A stretch of DNA of 64,000 nucleotides from Ascaris suum (taxonomy: Eukaryota; Nematoda; Chromadorea; Rhabditida; Ascarididae). How positions within the stretch are numbered: the stretch's first letter is position 1; every line of letters begins with the position of its first letter. This document shows positions 1-11,162 of this stretch, in pieces. The stretch covers positions 5,790,336-5,854,335 of the forward strand of contig CM024174.1 in assembly GCA_013433145.1 (NCBI GenBank), given 5' to 3'. The notes under the pieces were generated by a model. The model saw only the letters and a list, made by a program, of their open reading frames with translations, had not been told where the DNA came from and made no database searches. A program made the translations under genes and the position numbers.

Positions 1-1184
1 AAGTAAATGATTGCTATCACGAGATATATCGAATTGCATGTGATAACCTCTCCCGCCCCCTCCCCTTTCAAGTTTGCTTTTACCATCTTTTTTTGAGAAA
101 AAATAGCTGCTTAAATCGTAAGTGAAATTACCTGAAGTCTTCTTGACGGGGTATAACCGCAGTAATTTCTTCTCATATGCAAATCAACGAATTTTCATTT
201 TTTTCATAAGAGAATTACTGGTGTAGCCCTTACCTATAGAGAGGAGTATACATTTTCAGTTATTTCGGTCTGATATAAAGTAATTTTTGTTCATAAAAAA
301 CACTGTCATGTTATACATAGAATTGATGCCGCTTATTATTTTCGCCGAAAACTTTCAAAGTGTTTTTTGAAAATAGGCATTAAACGTTCAAATTATCGTC
401 ATTCACCCTGACGTTTATCATTTAATCTTCATCTCATATGTAATCGTATTTCATTTTATGGAGTATTTGTAAATTGCACATAAACTGAAATGAAGAACAC
501 AAATGGCCTTGTCATACGTCTCTGTACACGTATGCTTCCGGAGCTAACAACTAAGTGGCCACTTAAGAAATTTTTTCTTTCCACTTGAATAAAAGTAGTT
601 GATTTTGCAGAAAATATTTCTAAGATCAATTTTTTAAACGAAATCTCCTCGGGATTTGGAATGCATCTATCATCCAACTTCCTTCCGCCCCTCCCTCCCT
701 CCCCCCCCCCCCTCCCAGGCTAAGAAAGCTATCATCGATGGGAATTATTTTTATGCTTCGTTGGGGACAATTTCTCATCTGTAAAAAAATTTCTGTACAG
801 AAAACAATAGGCATCCGGATGAAAGTAAAATGTAACCTATGAAAATATTCCAATAAAAAGTGTCATATTATTGAGTAAACCATAGTCGATTATGTATTGC
901 AGTGTCTGGAGCCTTGTTAAGCTCAGCTTTCCCGAGTAAATCCCCGTTCCTGTCAGATTTTTCAAGAGATGAGCCAATTCCGCCCAGAAAAGTTTCTTAG
1001 TAGGCATTTCCTTCCTTCAAAGAAAACGATGAAGCTTTTTCCCACTCACTGGAAGGATGTCATATTGTGAGAGAGATAAAGAAAAGAAAAAACGAACTAA
1101 CTAAACAGTATTCTTAAAATTGTTCAACGATCTGAAGGTCGTTCCATTTGAGACGCATCGCAATGTGTGCGAAAAGATTTATAG
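1..1184. other. Non-coding: probable innexin intron
   Basis: No exon can be supported here. The reading frame of the innexin exon that begins near 1185 is closed by a stop just upstream (1133-1135), so the preceding exon must lie further 5'. That exon should encode TM1, EC1 and TM2, and no matching motif (for example the conserved Q-C-W-P of EC1) was found in this stretch on either strand. It contains homopolymer C and pyrimidine runs around 684-716. I infer that it is intron. Confidence 0.55.
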
Positions 1185-4100
1185 GGATCCGATTGAACGA
1201 TATTGTTCAACTGGCAACCGAGAAGGAGAACATTGAGCCTGATTATAGGATACGTACGATTGAGTCGCTATCGCGGCACATCGAATCTGCCCTCAGGTAT
1301 TTCCGCAACTTACCGCAACGTTTAGGTATATGCTCTGAGCTTTAAGCAGAATTTGAGGCACGATCCTATACTTGGAATATGCGAAGCGTATGCAAGGTAA
1401 TCCGATGCTTTCAGTAATATTTGCCTAAAGATTTAGAAGTTTCTCACGGAGGTGGGATCGCGTTTAATGTATATTAATTTTTGCATCGTAAGATATTTAT
1501 CAATTCTTGAGATCCCTAGTGTTATAAAGGATTCAGTCGCTTGCAATTATCGCTCGGCTTTTTGCGTTTGCGTCTCAAACATTTTCGCCTATAACTGCCA
1601 AGGAGAAAAAAGAGAGCGAGAAAATGCAGCAAGAGCAGTACAGTTGTATATTAGGATGATGTATTAGCACAGTGAAAGTTTTGCTCTTTCCATTTCTCGA
1701 AAGTTTCCGAGGGCGCAAATGTCGACAGTTATTGTTGCAGTCGACATTTCTGTTGCTTGGAACAATTTTTCTCAAGAAATCAACGCTAAATAATGAAGTT
1801 TGCGCACCCATGAGCCTGGGGTTATTTTTTGAATCCGCAAAACGCTTCATAGATCATCAACATGAAGGACGCTATGTACCAAACGTTCGTTCAAGCATTC
1901 CCAGCATTTTTCCTCGCATTTCCCTTGTGTCCTCCAAGCAATAAACGTTTCTTAAAGTCAATAAGAACATATCTAAAGTCGTTCTTGCTCTCAACACTAC
2001 CGACTACCAAGTGTATGTGAAATCACTTCTGCACCTATGATATCGTACGCTTTTGTACCAATCGAGTGCCATTACTTTGCAGTTATAATGCTGCACAGAG
2101 TGCTGGAGTGGCGTTAATCAGCGTGAATAGTTGAGCCGTATGGATTGAAGAGAGAGGGGCGAAAGCAGTTTTAAAACTTCGGTGAATTGCAAATCAGAAA
2201 TGCAACAGAGGATGGGGTAAATCGATGAATGAGGGGAAGGAACGCGAAGTGGGAGTGAGGAGGCGAACGGAGGATAATGGGCAACAACACTGAATGACAC
2301 TCTTTTGATTGTTGCATAAGAACTGGGGCATTTGCTATAATCATAACTACATTCATATAATGTTTCAAGATCGAAACCCTCATATTTATGTTTGAATTAG
2401 AATTTCTTACTGCACTGCATCAGTTGTCTCCCTGCGCGAATGATACCGCTCAACTCGACTTTAAACGACTTCGAGATTTGCTAGAAGTACGAGTATAAGA
2501 GCGATTGAATTGTCCATATTTTATTATCAACGTCAATTTGGGTTTGTGTATTGCGCCACGCTCGCAACACTCTATCCTGATTCTCTCGCCTTTGATTCAC
2601 CTTATTTTAGATATTGTTTTCAAACAGCGCCTAGAAATTTAATCATATAGAGGCCGGAGACCTGTAAACTTCAGTCGGACGAAGGTCCACCACCTTGAAT
2701 ATGTGAACGCTAACCTGAAGCCCGGACTCAGGCTTGAGTCCAGACCTTCTAAAATTTAGCCGTTCGGCTGAATTTGGACACCTGAAACTTCAGCCGGTAA
2801 ATTCTTTAGAGAAAGTGACGAAATATGGCTTGACTGACTATGAAAATATGAACCAAAATTCGTAGCTAACATGATTACTATAACTAACAAGAAACATCTA
2901 TATAATTCGTGTGAATTTCGATAGGCCGAAGTATTTCTTTAAAAGTTTTTCACTTTCGTAGGCGAGTTCAAGCATCAGCCCAAAATCAGAGAATTAACGC
3001 TCAATTCAATGTTGCGACGCTTTTTGTTTCTAAATTATGTGAAACAGTGTTGCCGTCGAGTTCACTTTGGATACATTCCATCTCGTTTTAAGATTCACGT
3101 AGCTAAAGCCTTCAAGAAGAGGAGGAAACTAGAAAAAGAGAGAGGGGGGGGGGCTATTCATTCATGTCCTTCTAGCTTATTCTTTGCCATATTGCTATCT
3201 TATCTCCTCAGTGCATTCTAACTCACTATGCGTCGTTCCATTGTGCGCACATTTCAACCAGTTTTATCCCAGTGAGATTGTTGATGCGTTATATAAACGC
3301 CGCACTTGGCAAAAAATTTTTCATTTCTTTTTCGCAACCAAGAATGATCGTCATGAAGTGGAATGTGGCATTTTTTATCCAAAAGGTCAACATGGCCTTT
3401 CATAAATCTTCCGTCAGCACTCGCAGATAACTAAGCTAATGATGAAATTTCTTCTCACGGCAGTTTGCTTTGAACTTGTCCTTTTTAGCCATCGAATGAA
3501 CAGTAGAAGGGGTCATTGAAGTGAAAGTTCATCTGATATCCGCATTTATCTTAGCGCCTGCAGATGCTTTCCCGTTGCTTTATAGAAACTCAAAATAAAG
3601 CAGTTGAACTTAAATAATTAGGGAAAATCCTTAAATGACGAGAAGCTTTTTTTGGAAATGTTCGTATGCATTCTATTTTGCGCAGTAATTGAAGTTTCTG
3701 AAATCTGGGGACGAATGCATCGCCATTCATAAATAATTGAATGATGCGAACTAGGCTAGCTGTGTGGCTATATAGTGCCGATATGAGCATAAAAGATAAG
3801 CTCCTCGCTCGTTTTATACACGAGAAACGATACTATAATAGATTATGATGAGTTTTTACAATGTGGAGGCAATCCAAATGCAGTCTCATTTTATTCTTGT
3901 AGTATTTATTCTTGTAGTACTTATGGGTTCTTCAAGAAAACTTCTGATTTAAAAGAATTTTGATGTGCTGGTTTATAACTGAATTGAATGGAATGCCATT
4001 CTAAGCAATTTTTCAATTTTTAATTTTGCTGTCTTCGGTTTACAATGCCAAGCATAAAGGTGGCCTAATTTTGTGGTCATCCACCGTTTTGTATTGGCTA

Positions 4101-7100
4101 CTTGGCAGTCATTTGCAAGTGGGTTCCGACTAGACTCCGTGGCTCCATCTTACCGAGACATTCAGCCCAGCAAAGGCGTAGAGTAAGTCCCGACGCTCTC
4201 CTAAGCTAAACAACAGTGACTCGACTCGTCAGCATCCGAAGGACAGGAAAAGAGCATAGGCCCTAACCTTCATGCATCCTTACAACTCCTGCTCTTAAGT
4301 GTTTATTCGTAATGAATGCTCTGTTGATTGAAGCAAAGCAATAGCAATATCTTTTTTACGAGTCAACAAATACGATATGCCTTCAGAATTCAATGGTGCA
4401 CCAAAACTGTACCATTCAAAATAACTATTTTCCATTTAGGGTGAATTTATAAAAATTTTCAAATCATATTACCACACACGTGACGTTTTATTTTTATCAT
4501 TTGAAATAAGCGAATAAATGAAACAATGAGTAAACAAGTAAATAAAAAAGGAAAGAAAACAGCTACAAACTTTTGGATTTAAGGATATCGGCGAATGAAA
4601 TAAGTGGACTAATTTCAAGTATCGACGAATAAATTAAGCAGCCTCAATGCTATCGTTGACTTCAGAGGCATTCAGACTTCAGTGCCACTAACAGGAAAAA
4701 TGATCAACGTTAATGACAATGTGTTCGGCATATTACTCTAATAACGTGCTTTGACTTCCTCAAAAAATGTGATATCTGTATATTCCCCTTCACTAGTAAT
4801 CTAAAATCGATGCTTCATACGAGTTTCCTCCCCCCGGGCAATCTTAATTTACGCGACAACATGGCTAAGTGTATTACTTACTGTCTCAGTGTTTGAGGCA
4901 TCAGATAGTTCTCTACAGTAGCTGCTTTACTTACTGTGTTTATCAATAAAAACAAAATTTCACTTTCAGTAAATGATACATGAAGTATTTTTAAGGTACC
5001 AACATACTGCCACGTCTCGAACACAGTATACCCTTCACAGGGTTTTCAAATGTTTCAATATGCGCTATTACGAGAGCTACGTCACCGGGCTTTATCTCGT
5101 AAGTGCAATTTCAATAATGATATCTAATTATTCTTTCATCAGCTGAAATTTTAGTTCATCGCCTCTCAGTATCGAACAATGAGATTAGGAAATCTGACTG
5201 ATTGAATCCTTTTTTCAAATCCTTGAAAGGTTTTTCATCGGTTGATTATGCGGGACCTATGCCTTCTCTTGTATTTTTGATGTTTTTGTTGCTCAAGCAT
5301 GTTGGACGAGTGGGCTTAAGCAAGAAAAACGGAAATCACGTTATGAGATCGTTCCATTGGGATATACTGAGAAGAGGACAGTTTGTCTTGAGAAAACTAG
5401 TCCAGGATTTTTTTTTTTGGAATTTCAGTCGTTGAAAAATTATGCAGTTGTTGAAGGTTTCATCTTTTATGTGTTATCTTTTACCGAAATTGAAACTGCT
5501 GAAACATATTTGCTCTTTATCAGTCATATTTTATGATTTAGTCATTAGAAAATTCCCCAACTCTTTTATTCATGAACTTCGCTAGAAAATGTTTCACATT
5601 CAATTTTGCACCATATTGCCTCGAGGCTTTATTTGATTTTTAGAAGAGGTGATGCGCCATGTTTACCTGTTTACGTCTCTCCTGTTTCAGGCAACAAAAA
5701 TTATGTATGTGGGAAATATTTTAACAAATTTAATATTAGTAAATAAATTTCTTGAAACGGATGAATACTCAATTTATGGTCTTGGTGTATTGCGTGATCT
5801 ATTATTCGGCAGGTCGTGGATGGAGTCTGGCAATTTCCCTCGTGTGACCCTTGTAGGTTCTTGTTTTCTTTAAAACGAAGTCCACAGTAATTTCTATATT
5901 TAAAACTACTTTCTTCACTCATATTTTCATCGCATGTTTCCTCTAACAGTGAAGCGACTAGTAAATAATCTCTTTTCTCTATTTGTTCTTTTCAGTGCAC
6001 TTTTATTTCTACTTTTGTTCTGAAAGGATTTCGAACGAACAATACCAGAGTGTTGCACTTCTTTTGCACTAGGTGAAGTGGAACTATCTCGAAGGAATTT
6101 TTTTCATTTGCAGAAAGATTTTGAAGTAAAACACGTATGCTGTCTGCTTACTCAAATTATTTCTTCCAAAGATAAGCAAATATTCCAACGCTGCGTCCGT
6201 TTATCTTTTCTACAGTTTCAGCAATTTAAATTGCTCTATTATGTATGTATTTATGCCTATGCACTCATTCCACTTAGCTATACAAATGAAAATGTTCGCT
6301 GTTCAGAGAGTTCTTGAACTTTGTCTAAACTTTCAACCGAGCTGCCATTAACTCAGTTATTTTTGTCCTTTCGAGTACTCTTTCCTTAGGTTATCACAAT
6401 TTTCTGTCCTGCCTTCCCACTTCAAGAAGCAGCTAGAGCGCCTTTTATGATATCGCCTGCAGTTCTTTGAACGAGTTTCTTAACCTCTGCTGTCGCAAAT
6501 TTCCCTCTCCGGACGAGGGTTTCAAATTTTGAAATAAAAAGGTCCACAGGAACCAGATTAGAGCCACGTTTTCCTAGCTGAAAATCTATTCTGCAAGATT
6601 TTCAGGGTACTTCCGAGTTAATTTCTTAATTCTGGCACTTGGACTAAGGTTTAGAATAGATTGGCTTTGATAGCTAGAAATGATTGATTTAATGGCATAA
6701 ATGCACTTGCTGTTCAGAATTTCAGAGCGATAGAAATGGGCGACGCGGGGTATTATGGGGTGTGAGTCCAGTATAGGATGTGTGGGGTCATTAAATTTGG
6801 ACTGTTGACAAGGGGAGAGGATTAAGTTGTAAGTATTCTTCATTTCGTATGATACCAAAACATCCGTACTTAATCAAAAGCTGTTCAAAAACTTCTGCAC
6901 TTCATCCATCTCTCATCTAATGTCGTGTTGAAAACAATTAAATGATCTTTAATTGGCGTCAAGTATTTGCAGTGTGACTTCGAAGTTCGGGTTCTCGGCA
7001 ACAACCAACGACACTCTGTTCAGGTGACTACCGATCTCATAATACAGCATTTTCACGTCATGCATGACTTCTTTTTTCACTGTATTTTATTTTTCTCTTT

Positions 7101-10100
7101 CATTTTCTATTTGGATATCGTGAATAATGAGTGGGGTGTAATAGAAGACTGTCGCTATCTCACTTGTTGAGCACACAGACAATACACTACACGCAAATTT
7201 TTTTGAAGCTGCATAATTATAACTCATAGGTAAAACTTAAAACTAAAACTCTTGTGTATAAAACCCAATTGTGGGAATTCGGTTTTCTGTGGAATAGAGC
7301 AAATAGTTTCGGTTGCATCATCGGACAAAGAACCCGTAGATGAACGTTCCGGAATATGGAGGTGTACTGCGCTACTGTATACAACGCTGTACCATACCCT
7401 TTACTACAGAACGCTACACCATAATATACTCGCCGCATTAAGTTGTGCTATACTCTACTATATTTTGCTGTGCTATACTTTGATAGCTATGTTATACAAT
7501 AGTGGTACAGTGCTAAACCATACCACACTGTACTGTGGCGTATTACGTTATATTGTATACTACACCACGATAGCGCAATGTTCTGTACTATGTTGCACCA
7601 TGCTGTACTCCCTACATCTTACTACACTATCTTATATTATGCTGTGCTGTACTGCAGTATCTACTACGCTTTCGTCCCTGCCGTTGTGCTTTCCTAGAGG
7701 ATGTACGTTGGCATATTTCCAAAAAAATTAAGCAGATCGAGAAAGAATATTTATCGTTGATATTGATTATTTTCAGTGTGTGCTTGTGATAAATATATTC
7801 AATGAAAAGATTTTTATTCTGATCTGGTTGTGGTTCTCGTTGCTTCTTGTGGCCGCGACTCTCGATGCGATGTATTGGTTCAGTATTTCATTATTTCACA
7901 GGTATGTTTAATGCCTACCTTAACACGACGTTCATGGTTGGATGAAAATTCTGGAGCATTTTCCCTTATATCACCACCTTTTCAGCTCAGTCGATTTTAT
8001 CCCCATGTTGTTATTAGATACATTTTGTGAATTATTATTTTTATAGTTTACAAATGATATTTTTTTAAATAAACTGTTATAGTAACTCGTTATGTGCGGC
8101 ATTAGTGCATGCCGGAAGAAGGAAAAGGAAGCAGCAACGAGGGAAGCGAAATGCGGCACCTCCACTAACTTTTTGAATCGCTTTTTTCTGTAGGAGGTGA
8201 AATTTTGAAACGGTTTATGTTGGAAAGCACTTTAACATGCTCTAATTTTTAATGATTCTAGCGAAACGGCAGTCGGTTAAGTTCCTTCCTCTGTAGAAAG
8301 GAGTTGTGAGCAGAAAAGCGAAGAACTCAACGAAGGTATCCTCTCGTGCGGTAAAATATTTCTCTTAGAGCTTTTGTGCTGGAACGCATTCAAATTTAAT
8401 GGCCAAAATTCCGAAGAGAGTAACACTGACGTTATGTGCCGTCAATATTTGTAACGAAAAGTCTCGAAAATAGTGAACAGATAAATGGATCAGTTAATTG
8501 ATGGAAGAAACTGCTGGAATGACTCGTTGATACTTTTATACTGTTTTCTCTTCAAGTTTTTTTCATATAGAAGTATTTGTCTTCGGCAAAGGCTGTTGGA
8601 TGATGAAAACATCCACGTAGCATTATCGTTCATTTGCAGGGATCGGTTTCGCTTCGTTTTACGCCATTTAGAATTGACTTCCGATCCGGATCGACCGGAG
8701 CTATTCCGGAAAGAAAAAAGAAAACAAGTCGAGCACTTCCTTAGAACCTATCTGAAGGTGATTCTTTAGGATTATTAGATATTTCTTGTATATTTTGAAA
8801 GGTAACTTTATTGCCCGACGTTAAAACTTTTTCAACTTCCGTTTCTGATTTTTGCGTTTTGAACAAATTTGCATAGGATATTCTCATTTTCCGCTCTAAG
8901 CTGTTAAAATTGGCGGCCTTTTTGTTGAGAAAGAAAAGTTAAAATTTGAATAATTTCACTAAATACGTCCATTTGGAATGAAGGTCAAACATGTCAATAA
9001 AGGTTGCCTCTCGAAGCTACTGATTCGGATTGAACACATCATGCTTTCCAGTATGAGAAAAAAGCATGCAAAAAAGTGCATTAAGGTGGATGGTGTTCTC
9101 GTATTGCGAATGATCGCTTTGCACGCTGGTGTAATGTACTGTACTGAGATCACCGATGCTCTTTGGAAGCGTTATCTATCGCAACATCCGGAAAACCTTA
9201 TCGATGAGGACTCATCGCTCATCAATTTTGCCCGGTAAGAATGGAAATGCCTTTTGCACTTTATTTCCAACAATGCCCCATCTCCACTCATGAAAGTTTG
9301 TGGTAGAACCATTTTCGCTTCCTCTCTGCATTAAAACCGTCGAGAAACTGGCGGTGACCATGATCTCCGGCTAGATATTGGAGCCTCTATGGATGGTTTT
9401 CCGGAGTTCTTATTACTCCCGTACTTAAACTCGATGATGATCGTGCACCCGAGGAATGGTTTTAGAGTAAAATTCGATCACTTGTTTGAGGAAGCAAAAC
9501 TAATTTGACCGCTCCACCCCTAACCTTCAACCATCATCCAGGGTTAGAATTAGTAGTGTGCGAATCCGGCCATCAAGCGCTTGAATCAACCAGCAGTCGA
9601 GAAATTGAGTGTTTAACTGGCAATCCAGAGAATTGAATAAAACCTTAAAATTTAACCCCTCAAACTGTTTCGACGTTTCATTTCTAGTTTATTAGTTGAC
9701 TGGACCGTTGGATGGTGACAGGTGAACAGCTGAAAATTTCACTAATCAGCAGTTCAGCATCGATTAATTGATGATGAAAAGTTGATCATTTAGAATGGAC
9801 CGCTAGAAATGAGCTGATCGTTTGAATTTTACTGGGCAAGGAAGACGTATAGCGCACAAAACCACATATTATAATATGCGCAATAGAAGATACTGAGCAT
9901 TCTGCCAAGTCAAATAGAAGATATCGCATATTATAGAATGTGCAGTGGAAATGATCATGTATTTTAAAATATGCTAATTGAAAGGCAGTATATTATTTGC
10001 ATATCAAATCAACAAAAGCAGTTATGAAAATATGAGAGCAAAGCGTTAACTAATTAGTTTCTATGCTATGCGTTCAGATTTTCAGGACGCAATCGATCAG

Positions 10101-11162
10101 AAGAAAGCGACTCAACGCTGGCGATACAACCGGTGACAACTCTCCCCAAAACAGTGGTCAACGATCACCAAGATTCCTCTTCAGTCGAAGTCAATCTTCC
10201 TTACGGTAAATTTGCGAATATTCTTCACTGTCTATTTCTTTGCGAGTACCTAAACTCTTTCAAAATGCTTTAATGAATGTCCTCAATAGCACTGTAAATA
10301 ATATTCAGTACCAAAATCCAGCACCCTCGAATGCATTGTTAGCGTTCTTTTATCCCAAGAAATATTCGTTAAATTTTCAAATGCAAATTTTGGCGTGTGT
10401 ATTTCAAAAATCATTTTGCATCTAGAAATTGCAGAAAGGATGCAAATTTCAATAAGAAATTCAAAAAATCTAAAAATAAGAAAAGAATTTTATTGTGACA
10501 TCTAATAAAGGATGGCCGAATGAGGTGAAATTCTTTGTTGTCTAATAAAGGTTGAAGTTTTATGAATGTGCAAATTTAACATGAATTACCATAAACTGCA
10601 AAAATTTTCTTTTCAATAACTTGCCTAATAATTTCGTAGCGATGTTTAATTGTTCTCACGATGAAGAAAACATAGATCAATGATATGTAGGTTGCGAGAG
10701 ACACATCAGATGCATAAGTGAGGATCAAAGTGGAGCATAGGAAGCAATCCTATAAAAAGTGTTGGCTGTTGGGTGATCGCTTAGCGATCATTCGTAAAAA
10801 ATACAATGCTTCACAATGGAAATATGGCTACCTGTTTCCATTTAGTAGCAAACCTGCTGCAATCTGCATCGGTCTGTGTGCACAGACTGTCGATGCAACT
10901 TTTTACTATGGAATGCTTTGTGCACAACGAATGCTATGCTTATACCATAGATCAAAAATGTGAACTCTGTTGAAGTCTTCATCGTGGTCAAAGCGGTAAT
11001 CGTTCGTTTAATGCGGATCGTTCGCCACCCCCTCGAACACTTCCTAAGCGGACGATCGTAACTATTACATCACCGTCGCAGGACGATACGACCGAGGTGC
11101 AGCAACATAATATCACCAACACACAACGCATCGAACCGGGCGGTTCACCTTTCATCATCTAA
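1185..11162 (+). CDS. Innexin gap-junction subunit, 5'-truncated by window
   Basis: Innexins form gap junctions and hemichannels in the plasma membrane of invertebrate cells. Exons by phase: ~1185-1325, 5644-5852, 6973-7023, 7777-7901, 8640-8757, 9086-9234, 10086-10205, 10976-11162 (stop TAA). All seven junctions keep frame; about 366 codons are present. Exon 1 carries GIRLNDIVQLA and a RHIESALR helix, the cytoplasmic loop after TM2. Exon 2 holds TM3 and the second extracellular loop (SGNFPRVTL). Exon 3 reads CDFEVRVLGNNQRHSVQ, the conserved EC2 cysteine block. Exon 4 (CVLVINIFNEKIFILIW) is TM4. Exons 5-6 are the conserved cytoplasmic tail (DGVLVLRMIALHAG); exons 7-8 are a variable Ser/Arg/Pro-rich end finishing in GGSPFII. 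The N-terminal ~150 residues lie before the window. The first intron shown is 4.3 kb. The start of exon 1 is uncertain by several bases. The family call is firm; which innexin it is cannot be told. Confidence 0.93.
2659..2797. repeat. Small direct/inverted repeat cluster in innexin intron 1
   Basis: Two near-identical stretches, ACCTGTAAACTTCAGTCGG near 2660 and ACCTGAAACTTCAGCCGG near 2780, lie about 120 bp apart in the same orientation. Between them, 2724-2741 is a perfect 7-bp stem hairpin (GGACTCA/TGAGTCC, 4-base loop). CGGCTGA near 2766 pairs with TCAGCCG in the second copy. This looks like a decayed repeat or MITE fragment; no ends or target duplication could be defined. Confidence 0.4.
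5644..7901 (+). other. Innexin TM3 - EC2 - TM4 coding block (three exons)
   Basis: Exons 5644-5852, 6973-7023 and 7777-7901 together encode the diagnostic core: hydrophobic TM3 (TSLLFQATKIMYVGNIL), the loop with G-R-x-W-x-E-S-G-x-F-P-R-V-T-L-C-D-F, and TM4 starting directly after H-S-V-Q-C. The 51-base middle exon encodes 17 residues and would be missed by a length-filtered ORF search. Junctions are phase 0/0 on both sides of it. The intron between 7024 and 7776 carries a degenerate tandem repeat. Confidence 0.93.
7361..7680. repeat. Degenerate tandem repeat, TACTATACTGTGC-type
   Basis: About 320 bp made of diverged short units built from CTATACT, CTGTAC and TGTGCTATAC, lying in the innexin intron between 7024 and 7776. 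It keeps the + frame open for 159 codons (7252-7731), giving a Tyr/Leu/Cys-rich translation. That open frame is a repeat artefact, because the surrounding exons splice across it in phase. Confidence 0.75.
9865..9936. repeat. AT-rich palindrome and inverted arm in innexin intron
   Basis: A perfect 14-bp palindrome CATATTATAATATG lies at 9865-9878, and the inverted arm GCATATTATA recurs near 9927. CAATAGAAGAT-like words also repeat nearby. The function is unknown; it may be a remnant of a short inverted-repeat element or simple AT-rich sequence. Confidence 0.35.

Noticed and set aside
1291..1297. Donor at 1297 for the first innexin exon
   Set aside because: Using it leaves two bases and no acceptor downstream gives an in-frame innexin continuation. 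The donor at 1326 joins 5644 in phase.
3009..3221. Arg/Lys-rich open frame in innexin intron 1
   Set aside because: It could follow a phase-2 exon but cannot join 5644 in phase, and it is made redundant by the direct 1325/5644 junction.
5202..5435. Open frame considered as an extra innexin exon
   Set aside because: The exon ending at 1325 (phase 1) joins 5644 (two bases) exactly and gives a continuous innexin alignment. No extra exon is needed, and this frame shows no innexin motif.
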